64,000 nucleotides of DNA from Butyrivibrio sp. NC2002 (lineage in GTDB: Bacteria; Bacillota; Clostridia; Lachnospirales; Lachnospiraceae): the NCBI RefSeq assembly GCF_000702265.1, contig NZ_JNKZ01000007.1, positions 1 to 64,000 of the forward strand. The letters are read 5' to 3'. Numbering within the stretch: position 1 is the first letter of the stretch; every line of letters starts with the position of its first letter. Positions 9,756 to 18,681 of this stretch are shown piece after piece. The notes beneath the pieces are model-generated. The model ran no database searches, was not told the origin of the DNA, and saw nothing but the letters and a program-made list of their open reading frames with translations. Both the position numbers and the translations under genes were made by a program.

Positions 9756-10514
9756 ATGCTTACAAAGAGAATAATACCGTGCCTTGACGTCAAGGACGGA
9801 AGGGTAGTAAAGGGAATAAATTTTGTGGAACTAAGGGATGCGGGGGATCCTGTTGAGGTAGGAAAAGCGTATTCAAAGGAAGGCGCTGATGAACTTGTTT
9901 TTCTTGATATAACAGCGACCTCTGATGCCAGAAATACTGTTCAGGAGCTAGTAAAACGTGTTGCGGATGAGGTCTTTATTCCATTCACTGTAGGTGGAGG
10001 AATAAGGACTGTCGATGATATGAAGGCAATCCTAAGAGAAGGCGCTGATAAGGTTTCTGTCAATTCAGCTGCAATCAACAGGCCCGAGCTCATCAAAGAG
10101 GCTTCTGAGAAATTCGGATCTCAATGCGTTGTTGTTGCTATCGATGCCAAAAGAAGGGACGATGGCGGATTTAATGTCTACAAAAACGGAGGCAGGATCG
10201 ATACCGGACTTGATGCGATAGAGTGGGCTAAAAAAGCTGAAAGCCTCGGTGCAGGAGAGATACTTCTAACCAGTATGGACGGTGATGGAACAAAGGAAGG
10301 ATATGACATTAAACTGACAAGGCAGGTATCTGAGGCTGTTTCGATCCCTGTGATCGCATCAGGAGGTGCCGGCACAAAAGAGCATTTTTATGAGGCTCTT
10401 ACCGAAGGAAAGGCTGATGCCGCGCTTGCAGCTTCACTTTTTCATTATAAGGAACTTGAGATAAAAGACTTAAAAGAATACTTAAGGGATAAAAACGTTC
10501 CGGTTAGAATCTGA
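9756..10514 (+). CDS. hisF: Imidazole glycerol phosphate synthase, cyclase subunit HisF
   Basis: A (beta/alpha)8 barrel of 252 residues that makes imidazole glycerol phosphate and AICAR using ammonia channelled from HisH. The conserved start is [19 protein letters not shown], with the catalytic Asp in CLDVKDG. The second catalytic Asp is in VVAIDAKR. Phosphate-binding glycine loops are GGGIRT and ASGGAGT. It lies directly behind hisH with a GGAG site. Full length and well conserved. Confidence 0.97.
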   Translation: MLTKRIIPCLDVKDGRVVKGINFVELRDAGDPVEVGKAYSKEGADELVFLDITATSDARNTVQELVKRVADEVFIPFTVGGGIRTVDDMKAILREGADKVSVNSAAINRPELIKEASEKFGSQCVVVAIDAKRRDDGGFNVYKNGGRIDTGLDAIEWAKKAESLGAGEILLTSMDGDGTKEGYDIKLTRQVSEAVSIPVIASGGAGTKEHFYEALTEGKADAALAASLFHYKELEIKDLKEYLRDKNVPVRI

Positions 10515-10640
10515 TGCCTATATCAGAAAATGTAAGAGCATGATCAAAAATAATTGTTTGAATTATTGAATAAGTTTTCAGATTTGTATATTATATTAGT
10601 AGTAATACAAACATTTAAAAAGAGAAAAGGGGAGAATATT

Positions 10641-11339
10641 ATGTGGACTAGAGCTCAACTTAAAACAAATGGCAAATTGAATTTCAAAAAGAATTACTGG
10701 CCTTCTGTTGTAGCTTCAATCGTTTTGGGGATTGCAACAGGTGCTGCATCAGGTAGTACGTCTCGTGCTGCTTCGAATGAAACACAGTCTTCTGATTTAG
10801 CAGCTATTGATCCTGCAGTTCTTATTGCAATTTTTGTTGCTATCTTAGGAGTAGTAGTAGTTTCATGCGTAATCGATATTTTTGTAATGAATCCGCTTGA
10901 AGTTGGTGGACAGAGATTCTACATTGTCAACCGTCAGACCGAGAAGGCCGATCTTAAGGAACTTACTTTTGGTTTCAAGAATAGATATATGAATATTGTT
11001 AAGACAATATTCTTAAGAGATCTGTTCCTTTGCCTGTGGACATGCCTCTTCATCATTCCCGGAATCATCAAGTCATATTCATACAGACTGGTTCCGTACA
11101 TCCTTGCTGAGAACCCTGAAATCAGTGCTACAGATGCTATCACACTTTCAAGAAACATGATGAATGGTCATAAGTGGAATGCTTTTGTTCTTGATCTTTC
11201 ATTCCTTGGATGGAACATCCTTGCTGCATTCACATGCTTCATTCTCAGAGTTTTCTATGTTGCTCCTTACCAGGATGCTACAAATGCTGAACTTTATACC
11301 GCTATTAAGGAAAACTATCATCCTGAAGCAACAATCTGA
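10641..11339 (+). CDS. DUF975 family membrane protein
   Basis: Integral membrane protein of about 232 residues with four or more hydrophobic segments. It begins MWTRAQLKTNGKLNFKKNYW, the hallmark start of the DUF975 family, and contains VGGQRFYIVNRQ, which is also typical. The ATG at 10641 is used because GGGGAG lies just upstream; an in-frame ATG 87 nt earlier has no ribosome site. The family has no established function. A terminator follows at 11370, so it is probably a single-gene unit. Confidence 0.85.
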   Translation: MWTRAQLKTNGKLNFKKNYWPSVVASIVLGIATGAASGSTSRAASNETQSSDLAAIDPAVLIAIFVAILGVVVVSCVIDIFVMNPLEVGGQRFYIVNRQTEKADLKELTFGFKNRYMNIVKTIFLRDLFLCLWTCLFIIPGIIKSYSYRLVPYILAENPEISATDAITLSRNMMNGHKWNAFVLDLSFLGWNILAAFTCFILRVFYVAPYQDATNAELYTAIKENYHPEATI

Positions 11340-11369
11340 TAATTATCAGAAAAATTAAATAATTAAGTT

Positions 11370-11407
11370 AGCCCTCGGTGATTGGAGATGATTGCCGGGG
11401 GCTTTTT
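11370..11407 (+). terminator. Rho-independent terminator after the DUF975 gene
   Basis: AGCCCTCGG (11370-11378) pairs with CCGGGGGCT (11395-11403; one G-U pair), followed by TTTTT. Ten bases after it begins the first copy of the 97-bp structured leader. Confidence 0.85.
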
Positions 11408-11416
11408 ACAGAACAA

Positions 11417-11513
11417 AAGGGAGGAACCATCATGACGAAGTCATGATTTGGAATGGTTCCGACCGATAGGGCAGGATTGCGGAGCAATCGTGCCAATACA
11501 TAATATACGAGGA
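11417..11513 (+). repeat. Family A structured leader, copy 1 (upstream of ung)
   Basis: A 97-bp sequence identical, base for base, to 48492-48588. It can fold into two hairpins. The first has GGAACCAT (11423-11430) pairing with ATGGTTCC (11453-11460), enclosing CATGAC/GTCATG with a GAA loop. The second is GGCA-G-GATTGC / GCAATC-G-TGCC (11470-11494) with a GGA loop. The 3' end ACGAGGA supplies the Shine-Dalgarno sequence of ung, whose ATG is 10 nt later. It could be a cis-acting RNA or a mini-mobile repeat; I recognise no known riboswitch. Confidence 0.85.
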
Positions 11514-11523
11514 AGAAACAATT

Positions 11524-12198
11524 ATGCCAATGATTTCTAACGACTGGTTGCCGGCACTTGAACCGGAATTTAAGAAGGACTACTACAAAAATCTCTACAA
11601 ATTCGTGATAAGTGAATACAACACCCGAACTATCTATCCGCCTGCAGATGATATTTTTAATGCACTTCACCTTACTCCCCTTAAAGATGTAAAGGTTCTT
11701 ATACTGGGGCAGGATCCGTACCATGAGCCGGGGCAGGCTCACGGCTTATCGTTTTCAGTCCTCCCCGGACAGGATACGCCTCCGTCACTTGTAAACATAT
11801 ATAATGAGCTTCAAAACGACCTTGGCTGCTATATTCCCAACAATGGATATCTGAAAAAGTGGGCGGATCAGGGAGTGCTTCTTTTAAATACTGTACTTAC
11901 AGTAAGAGCTCATAATGCCAATTCTCACAAGGGAAGAGGTTGGGAGCAGTTTACCGATGCCATTATACGTGCGCTTAATAATGAGGACCGTCCTATAGTC
12001 TATCTGCTTTGGGGAAAGCCCGCTCAGTCCAAGGAAGTAATGCTAAATAATCCTAAGCAGCTTGTATTAAAAGCGCCTCATCCAAGCCCGTTATCTGCAT
12101 ACAGAGGATTTTTTGGATGCAAACACTTTTCGAAGTGTAATGAGTTTCTTGAAAAGAATAATATAGCCCCCATAGACTGGCAAATTGAAAATATATAA
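11524..12198 (+). CDS. ung: Uracil-DNA glycosylase
   Basis: Family 1 uracil-DNA glycosylase (224 residues), which removes uracil from DNA to start base-excision repair. The catalytic water-activating motif GQDPYHEPGQAHGLSFSV (with the key Asp) is at about residues 62-79. The leucine-loop motif HPSPLSAYRG, with its catalytic His, is near 188. The uracil-binding Asn lies in GVLLLNTVLTVR. Its ribosome site is the 3' end of the duplicated 97-bp leader, so translation may be linked to how that RNA folds. Nothing unusual in the protein. Confidence 0.97.
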   Translation: MPMISNDWLPALEPEFKKDYYKNLYKFVISEYNTRTIYPPADDIFNALHLTPLKDVKVLILGQDPYHEPGQAHGLSFSVLPGQDTPPSLVNIYNELQNDLGCYIPNNGYLKKWADQGVLLLNTVLTVRAHNANSHKGRGWEQFTDAIIRALNNEDRPIVYLLWGKPAQSKEVMLNNPKQLVLKAPHPSPLSAYRGFFGCKHFSKCNEFLEKNNIAPIDWQIENI

Positions 12199-12321
12199 AA
12201 TTTTAACTGTACACAATCTTTTTTTCATGGTAACGTATTAAAGTGAAATGCATAAAATGTATTTTTATTTAATACTATGAAAAAAAGGACAGTTTTATTT
12301 CTGCCGGATTGCGAGGAGATT

Positions 12322-13611
12322 ATGAAGAAAGCATTTGTAACCAAAGAACAGATCGAAGAGATAACAAAAAAGTATCCGACACCTTTTCATATTTATGATG
12401 AGAAGGGAATTATTGAGAATGCAAGGGCTGTCAATAAAGCTTTTTCATGGAATCCCGGATTTAGGGAATACTTTGCGGTAAAAGCAACTCCCAATCCAGT
12501 TATAATGGATATCCTGATGAAAGAGGGATGCGGCTTTGACTGTTCATCAATTACAGAGCTTATGCTCAGTAAGGCAGTAGGTGCCAAGGGAGAACTTATC
12601 ATGTTTTCATCCAATGATACTCCTGCATCTGAGTTTGTATATGCAGATAAGATAGGCGGTATCATTAATTTCGATGATATTACTCATATTGAATTTGCAA
12701 GGCAAGCGCTTGGAGGAAGACTTCCGGAAACCATAAGCTGTAGATATAATCCGGGCGGAGTATTTCAGATGAGCAACGGCATCATGGATAATCCCGGAGA
12801 TTCTAAGTATGGCATGACTAAGAAACAGCTGATAGATAGCTATAAGCTTCTTAAGTCATACGGAGTAAAGAGCTTCGGAATTCATGCTTTTTTGGCAAGT
12901 AATACAGTTACCAATGAATATTATCCTATGCTCGCAGGTCAGTTGTTTGAGCTTGCCCGCGAGGTACAGGAAGAAACTGACTGTAAGATTAAATTTATAA
13001 ATCTCTCCGGCGGAGTAGGAATTCCATACAAGCCTGATCAGGAACCCAATGATATATTAAAAATCGGAGAAGGCGTAAGAGAGCAGTTTGAGAAGCTACT
13101 TGTTCCTGCAGGAATGGGTGATGTCGCTATCTATACCGAGATGGGAAGATTTATGCTTGGCCCATATGGTGGTCTTGTGACAAAGGCAATCCATGAAAAG
13201 CATATTTACAAGGAGTATATAGGCGTAGATGCATGTGCTGTAAATCTGATGAGACCAGCTATGTACGGTTCTTACCACCACATAACAGTTCTTGGAAAAG
13301 AAGATGCAAGGTGTGATCACATTTATGATGTTGTCGGTTCTCTTTGCGAAAACAACGATAAGTTTGCAATAGACAGAGAACTTCCGGAAATTGAGATGGG
13401 AGATTATCTGTTTATACATGACACTGGTGCTCACGGATTTGCAATGGGATATAACTATAACGGTAAGCTCTGGAGCAGCGAACTTCTTCTTAAAGAGGAC
13501 GGAAGAGTAGAGTGTATAAGAAGAGCGCAGACTCCAAGGGATTATTTTGCTACACTTGATAACCTTGAAATGTTTGCTAAACTTGATGAAATCCTTAAGG
13601 AAAACGAATAA
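12322..13611 (+). CDS. lysA: Diaminopimelate decarboxylase family protein (LysA-like)
   Basis: Fold-type III PLP decarboxylase, most like diaminopimelate decarboxylase, the last step of lysine biosynthesis. The PLP Lys is in FAVKATPNP (residue about 53). The glycine loop is GGVGIPY, and the active-site Cys region is VVGSLCENNDKFA. DTGAHGFAMGYNYN matches the C-terminal signature. The ATG at 12322 is chosen because GAGGAG precedes it; an in-frame ATG 45 nt upstream has none. At 429 residues the length is normal. The gene sits 3 nt from the Xer-like gene. A related decarboxylase specificity (for example carboxynorspermidine) is possible but less likely. Confidence 0.85.
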   Translation: MKKAFVTKEQIEEITKKYPTPFHIYDEKGIIENARAVNKAFSWNPGFREYFAVKATPNPVIMDILMKEGCGFDCSSITELMLSKAVGAKGELIMFSSNDTPASEFVYADKIGGIINFDDITHIEFARQALGGRLPETISCRYNPGGVFQMSNGIMDNPGDSKYGMTKKQLIDSYKLLKSYGVKSFGIHAFLASNTVTNEYYPMLAGQLFELAREVQEETDCKIKFINLSGGVGIPYKPDQEPNDILKIGEGVREQFEKLLVPAGMGDVAIYTEMGRFMLGPYGGLVTKAIHEKHIYKEYIGVDACAVNLMRPAMYGSYHHITVLGKEDARCDHIYDVVGSLCENNDKFAIDRELPEIEMGDYLFIHDTGAHGFAMGYNYNGKLWSSELLLKEDGRVECIRRAQTPRDYFATLDNLEMFAKLDEILKENE

Positions 13612-13614
13612 AGT

Positions 13615-14490
13615 ATGGAAGAAGTTCAGAAATATATAACTGAATTAAAACTTGAAGGACGGATGAGTGAAAACACCATCCGTTCTTACGCAGTAGATCT
13701 AAATAAGGTTGCTTCCTTTGCGCATGAGAAGGGGATTTTTTCGGGAGAGGAACTTACTTCGGATTTTTTGGCGGAGTATATAGAGAAGCTTAAGGATGAA
13801 GGTAAATCTGCATCTACCATAGCAAGAAATATTGTATCTATAAAAAGTTTCTGCAAGTATCTTTGCGGTGTGAAAAAACTAAAATATGATATTTCAGAGA
13901 ATTTAAAGTCACCGAAGGTGGAAGGAAAGGCTCCGGAAATACTTACCAGAACTCAGATAAAAAAGCTCTTTGAAATGCCGGAATCAAATAGCCCAAAAGG
14001 CCAGAGGGATCTGGCAATCCTCAATTTGTTATATGCCACCGGAATAAAGGTGTCAGAGCTTGCAAAATTAAAACTCGAAGACCTTGATATGCAGATAGGA
14101 AGCATAGAGGTTAGAGGTGCAAAGAGGGAGAGGATGATTCCTTTTGATAAGGCTACGAGGGATGTCCTTATGAGCTATCTGAATGAGGGCAGAAGACATC
14201 TGATAACTTCTACATCTGAAAGTCTTTTGTTTGTGAACTACAAAGGGGAAAGTATCAGCAGGCAGGGACTCTGGAAGATGCTTAGGACTTATGCAAAAGA
14301 AGCAGGACTTGATATGACAATTACTCCGGAGATGTTAAGACACAGTTTTGCTGCGCATATGGTTGAGAGGGGAGCTGACCTTGATGCTGTTCAGTTTATG
14401 ATGGGACATGTAAGCCCTTCCTCTATGAAAAAATATGCCAAGGAAACAAAGGACTATATAAGAGATGTCTATAATAGTACGCACATCTGA
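13615..14490 (+). CDS. Xer-type tyrosine recombinase with altered catalytic residues
   Basis: A 291-residue protein with the two-domain layout of XerC/XerD: a SAM-like DNA-binding N-terminus (residues 1-90) and a catalytic C-terminus. Compared with E. coli XerD, several catalytic positions differ. Arg-148 is Lys (YATGIKVSEL), the Lys-172 loop reads RGAKRER without the expected Lys, and His-244 of HxxR is Glu (TPEMLRH). The second Arg, the later His (MMGH) and the Tyr (KKYAK) remain. It may be inactive or have a changed mechanism, like streptococcal XerD-like proteins. It abuts lysA (3-nt gap), so it does not look like a mobile-element integrase. Confidence 0.85.
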   Translation: MEEVQKYITELKLEGRMSENTIRSYAVDLNKVASFAHEKGIFSGEELTSDFLAEYIEKLKDEGKSASTIARNIVSIKSFCKYLCGVKKLKYDISENLKSPKVEGKAPEILTRTQIKKLFEMPESNSPKGQRDLAILNLLYATGIKVSELAKLKLEDLDMQIGSIEVRGAKRERMIPFDKATRDVLMSYLNEGRRHLITSTSESLLFVNYKGESISRQGLWKMLRTYAKEAGLDMTITPEMLRHSFAAHMVERGADLDAVQFMMGHVSPSSMKKYAKETKDYIRDVYNSTHI

Positions 14491-14553
14491 CAAAAAACTT
14501 AAAAAGAGTAATGATTGATTTAAAAAATATTAAAAACAGATAAATTAAGAATC

Positions 14554-14605
14554 AAAAAAGCTGTGATAAGTGATTTTCGTTTTGTATCATTTGTCACAGC
14601 TTTTT
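14554..14605. terminator. Bidirectional terminator between the Xer-like gene and the DAHP synthase gene
   Basis: AAAAAGCTGTGATAAGTGAT pairs imperfectly with ATCATTTGTCACAGCTTTTT around a short loop. With A and T runs at both ends it can stop both convergent transcripts. Confidence 0.85.
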
Positions 14606-14642
14606 ATTTTATATGATAAAAAAATTTTTTTATTGAAGAATT

Positions 14643-15671
14643 TTAGACAAGATCAGCGATATCTAGAAGGAGTCTTTCTGTATCATTCCATCCAAGACAA
14701 GGATCAGTAATTGATTTTCCATATATACCTTCGCCAATTTTCTGGCTGCCTTCCTCAATATAACTCTCTATCATCACACCTTTTACAAGGTCTTTGATAT
14801 TGGTGTTCTGACTTCTTGAGTGAAGCACTTCTTTTACGATTCTTATCTGCTCGCGGAATTTTTTACCGGAGTTATTATGGTTGGCATCGATGATCGCAGC
14901 AGGATTCTTGATATCTCTTTCAGCATAGAGTTCAGAAAGCAGATTCAAATCCTCATAGTGATAGTTGGGCTGAGACTGACCGTGCTTATTACTTGAACCT
15001 CTTAATACGCAGTGAGCAAGCGGATTACCATTAGTCTTAACTTCGTAACCTCTGTAAACAAAAGAATGAGGAAGCTGTGAAGCATATACTGAATTGAGCA
15101 TTACGCTTAATGTGCCGCTTGTTGGATTCTTCATTCCGGCAGGAACATCGAAACCACTGGCAACCATTCTGTGCTCCTGATCTTCAACTGAACGTGCACC
15201 GATCGCTACGTATGAAAGTATGTCAGCAACATATCCCCAGTTTTCGGGATAGAGCATCTCATCAGCAGCAGTAAGTCCGGATTCTTCAATTGCCTTTATC
15301 TGCATGTGTCTCATAGCAATAAGACCTGCACGGAAATCTGTTTTTCCCTCGGGATCGGGCTGGGAAGTGATACCTTTGTAGCCTTCACCGGTAGTTCTTG
15401 GCTTGTTTGTATATATTCTGGGAACAAGAATGAGCTTATCCTTTACCTTCTCATTAACCTTAGCAAGTCTTGAAACATAGTCACATACGGCATCTTCATT
15501 ATCTGCAGAGCAGGGACCTACAATAACCATGAATTTGTTGCTTTTTCCGGTAAGAATATCCGAAATCTCTTTGTCATGTTCCTTTTTTAATGCTAAGAGA
15601 TTCCCGGATAAAGGGAACTCTTCACGAATTTCCTCAGGAGAGGGAAGTTGTTGTATATATTGAAAAGACAT
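14643..15671 (-). CDS. aroF: 3-deoxy-7-phosphoheptulonate synthase (class I DAHP synthase)
   Basis: Condenses phosphoenolpyruvate and erythrose 4-phosphate, the first step of the shikimate pathway. Class I (AroFGH-type) motifs are VGPCSADN, PRIYTNKPRTTGEGYKG, the metal and substrate segment RGSSNKHG, and the closing IDANHNNSGK. The ATG at 15671 is taken because GGAGGAG lies 8 nt upstream; longer in-frame starts lack a site. It has 342 residues, normal for the family. A good promoter lies at 15713-15741. The leader is too short for a T-box or riboswitch. Which allosteric type (Phe, Tyr or Trp) cannot be told. Confidence 0.95.
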   Translation of the reverse strand: MSFQYIQQLPSPEEIREEFPLSGNLLALKKEHDKEISDILTGKSNKFMVIVGPCSADNEDAVCDYVSRLAKVNEKVKDKLILVPRIYTNKPRTTGEGYKGITSQPDPEGKTDFRAGLIAMRHMQIKAIEESGLTAADEMLYPENWGYVADILSYVAIGARSVEDQEHRMVASGFDVPAGMKNPTSGTLSVMLNSVYASQLPHSFVYRGYEVKTNGNPLAHCVLRGSSNKHGQSQPNYHYEDLNLLSELYAERDIKNPAAIIDANHNNSGKKFREQIRIVKEVLHSRSQNTNIKDLVKGVMIESYIEEGSQKIGEGIYGKSITDPCLGWNDTERLLLDIADLV

Positions 15672-15712
15672 GTTTTCTCCTCCAATCTTGGCATGAAAAG
15701 CCATCAATAGAC

Positions 15713-15741
15713 ACTATATCACGTTAAAGTTTGAAAGTAAA
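15713..15741 (-). promoter_or_regulatory. Sigma-A type promoter of the DAHP synthase gene
   Basis: On the minus strand TTTACT (-35, 15736-15741), a 17-nt spacer and TATAGT (-10, 15713-15718) precede the gene, predicting an RNA leader of about 35 nt. Confidence 0.6.
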
Positions 15742-15901
15742 TGGTGAAAACCGCAGTAGTTAAAGAAACTTAAAGATGATATTAAATTTTCGTAAATATG
15801 AACATTCATACACGATATATGATATTCTATTTATGTAATAATTCAGTATTATTCGCAGTTTATGAATGATTATATTTTGTCTTATGAGGGGGACATTATA
15901 T

Positions 15902-16546
15902 ATGGTTAAAAAACTGTTTTATTCTATTATGTGCATGTCTGCATGTCTCATTATATTTGGGATGAGCGCAAGAGCAGATGGGTTTGATGCAGCTTATTAT
16001 GCAGCAAAGTATCCGGATGTTGTAAACGAGCTTGGTACAGATCCGCAGACATTGTACAATCATTATCTTACTTTTGGGATAAAAGAAGGAAGATTTCAAA
16101 ATGCGGTGGAAGAATATGAAGCATACAACAATCCTTCCGTGCAGGTAGTAAAGACGCCTTCTTCAGATGAGCCCACATACCAGACTTACGTTGATATAAA
16201 TATAGAATCACAGACTGTTACCTATTTTGAAAATGGAGAATTAAAACTTCAGTCTCCGTGCGTAACAGGAAATACAAGCCTTGGCAGGGGAACGCCCTGT
16301 GGAATATATAGTATTACAACACAGGTCCCGGGAAAGTTTCTTACAGGGCCTACATGGAATGTATGGGTGGACAGATGGATGCCGTTTAACGGTAATATCG
16401 GAATTCATGATGCCTTGTGGCGTGATAGCTTTGGAGGAACAATATACCAGACAAACGGATCTCATGGATGTGTCAATCTGCCACATGATGCAGCGGTCAG
16501 TTTATATGATATGGCAAAGGTCGGAACTACAGTAGTGGTGCACTGA
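15902..16546 (+). CDS. Secreted L,D-transpeptidase (YkuD domain)
   Basis: Exported cell-wall enzyme of 214 residues. An N-terminal signal peptide (about residues 1-24, ending SARADG) is followed by one copy of a short helical repeat, FDAAYYAAKYPDVVNELG to GIKEGRF, found in many surface proteins. The YkuD catalytic domain covers about 90-214, with the motif SHGCVNLP carrying the active Cys and an upstream GIHDA His. The family makes 3-3 peptidoglycan cross-links or anchors proteins. The ATG at 15902 follows GAGGGGG. It is followed 31 nt later by a chemoreceptor with its own ribosome site. Confidence 0.9.
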   Translation: MVKKLFYSIMCMSACLIIFGMSARADGFDAAYYAAKYPDVVNELGTDPQTLYNHYLTFGIKEGRFQNAVEEYEAYNNPSVQVVKTPSSDEPTYQTYVDINIESQTVTYFENGELKLQSPCVTGNTSLGRGTPCGIYSITTQVPGKFLTGPTWNVWVDRWMPFNGNIGIHDALWRDSFGGTIYQTNGSHGCVNLPHDAAVSLYDMAKVGTTVVVH

Positions 16547-16577
16547 TAAAAGTTTTCTATAAGGAAGGGGAATTGAT

Positions 16578-18644
16578 ATGTTTAAGAAAATGAGCATCAT
16601 GACAAAAATGTTAATAGGCATAATTCCTGTTATTACTATTGCTATGATACTTATGACCTATGTGAGCATGACAAACAGCAGGAGTATTATTCAGGAACAG
16701 ACAACTGAGAGAAATGCTGCTATCACAGCTTCTAATATCAACACAATTGACAGTTATCTGGATGTAATTCGAAATACTGCAGTTGTTTTATCAAGATCTG
16801 TTGGCGGCACTTATAAGACTTCCAACATGGAAGAATATAAGGAAATATTTAGTAATGCTCAGCTTGATAACGACATGATCTCCGGCTGCGGTATATGGTT
16901 TGAACCCTATGCTTTTGATGAAAATGAACAGTACACGGGACCTTACTGGTACAAAGATGGGGGAAACATAGTTGAAACATGGGATTACAGTAATGCCGAG
17001 TACGACTATTTTTCTCAGGAATACTATACTAATGCAAAGGCAATGGCCAAAGGAACAAGTGCCATCACAGATCCATATTACGATCCGACATCGGGAACAA
17101 TAATGTCTACGTGCTCTGCACCTATTTACAATGCTCAAGATGAGTATATTGGCTGTGTAACAGTTGATATAGTTCTTGATACGATTTCTGAAATTACCTC
17201 TGCGATAACTGTTGGAAAAACCGGATCAGCTATGATGGTTACATCATCAGGAACATATCTCTATACAAAAGATGAAGCTAAAGTAGCAGACGGCGTTAAT
17301 ATAGCAAATGATGATAATACTTCCCTTGCATCAGTTTCTTCTGTGATCCTTTCACAGGATAACGGATCTATCAGATATCTTGAAGACGGAGAAGGAATAA
17401 TTGCTTCTTATGGAACAGTTCCTGAAGTTAACTGGAAACTAATTATCAGAATGAATCAGTCAGAGCTTGATGAGGAGATGAATAGGCTTACAATTCTTAT
17501 GATCACCATCCTGGTTATCGCTATTGTAGTAAGCTCAATCGTTGTTCTTATCCTTGTAAGCTCTATTGCTAAAAACCTTGCAAACGTTAAGAAATTTGCG
17601 GGATCACTTGCAAGCGGTGACTTTACAGTATCTAAGCTCTTTGCAAAATCCGGTGATGAACTCGGACAGATGAGTGATTCACTTAACAACATGTATGAGA
17701 GCAACAGAAATGTTATCAGTCAGATTTCGGATGAGTCTGAACATATAAGTTCTGCCAGCAGCTCACTTTCATCAATGGCTAACGAACTTACCAGTCAGTT
17801 TGAAAAGATCCAGAGCAATATGTCCGGCGTTAATGATGCAATGATGTCATCGGGCGCTGCAACTGAGGAAGTTAGTGCATCTGTTGAAGAAGTAAATACA
17901 TCGGTTCAGAGTCTTGCAGATGTCAGTGAAGAAAGTCTTGCAGCAACCAAGAATATCATGAAGAGAGCTCAGGAAATCGAAGAGAGCAGCCAGAAGGCTT
18001 ATGACAATGCAATCAACATTGCAAAAGAAAGAAGCCTGGAGCTCAGCGAAGCTTCCGAAAAAGCTAAGATTGTTGAAGAGATTAGCGGAATGGCTCAGTC
18101 GATCGCAGAAATTGCAGATCAGATCAACCTCCTGTCACTTAATGCTTCTATCGAGGCTGCAAGAGCAGGTGAACATGGTAAGGGATTTGCTGTTGTTGCT
18201 TCTGAGATCAACAATCTGGCAAATGATACAGCAGAAGCAGTTCAGCAGATACAGACAACGATTGATGGCGTTCAGGATGCATTTAAGACAATAACAGACA
18301 GTTCACAGGAACTCCTGAACTTTGTAAACGATACTGCAGCTCCGGATTATGAGAACTTTGTACATGTGGCACAGCAGTATGGCGATGATGCTAAACAGTT
18401 TGGTTCACAGTCAGATCAGATTGCTCAGATGGTTGAGAATATCAGAAATGCCATGAACGAAGTAAACAATGCAATCCAGAATATTGCAGAATCTACTCAG
18501 GAAACTGCATCACACAGTTCTGATATTACAGATTCCATCAACACAGCGGCAGATGTCGTTGAGAATGTAAGTGACATGTCTAGCAAACAGGAAGACATAG
18601 CAGGAATTCTTGATGGAATTGTTAAGAACTTTAAATTAAAATAA
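16578..18644 (+). CDS. Methyl-accepting chemotaxis protein with dCache sensor
   Basis: Transmembrane chemoreceptor of 688 residues. Helix TM1 is at about 11-30. An extracellular dCache-like sensor covers about 35-300 ([32 protein letters not shown]). TM2 is at about 305-330, then a HAMP domain ([20 protein letters not shown]). A long cytoplasmic coiled coil ends at the conserved signalling tip [20 protein letters not shown], which binds CheA and CheW or CheV. The ligand is unknown. The start follows AAGGAAGGGG. Codon use resembles its neighbours. Confidence 0.95.
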   Translation: MFKKMSIMTKMLIGIIPVITIAMILMTYVSMTNSRSIIQEQTTERNAAITASNINTIDSYLDVIRNTAVVLSRSVGGTYKTSNMEEYKEIFSNAQLDNDMISGCGIWFEPYAFDENEQYTGPYWYKDGGNIVETWDYSNAEYDYFSQEYYTNAKAMAKGTSAITDPYYDPTSGTIMSTCSAPIYNAQDEYIGCVTVDIVLDTISEITSAITVGKTGSAMMVTSSGTYLYTKDEAKVADGVNIANDDNTSLASVSSVILSQDNGSIRYLEDGEGIIASYGTVPEVNWKLIIRMNQSELDEEMNRLTILMITILVIAIVVSSIVVLILVSSIAKNLANVKKFAGSLASGDFTVSKLFAKSGDELGQMSDSLNNMYESNRNVISQISDESEHISSASSSLSSMANELTSQFEKIQSNMSGVNDAMMSSGAATEEVSASVEEVNTSVQSLADVSEESLAATKNIMKRAQEIEESSQKAYDNAINIAKERSLELSEASEKAKIVEEISGMAQSIAEIADQINLLSLNASIEAARAGEHGKGFAVVASEINNLANDTAEAVQQIQTTIDGVQDAFKTITDSSQELLNFVNDTAAPDYENFVHVAQQYGDDAKQFGSQSDQIAQMVENIRNAMNEVNNAIQNIAESTQETASHSSDITDSINTAADVVENVSDMSSKQEDIAGILDGIVKNFKLK

Positions 18645-18681
18645 GGATATCTACTATAACTTGTTTTAAGGAACGATTTAA

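Noticed and set aside
12199..12321. Lysine riboswitch (L box) before the lysA-like gene
   Set aside because: The leader of about 123 nt is AT-rich without the long multi-helix junction that the L box needs.
13615..14490. Integrase of an integrated mobile element
   Set aside because: No attachment-site repeats, transposase, phage genes or composition shift flank it; it is tightly linked to lysA.
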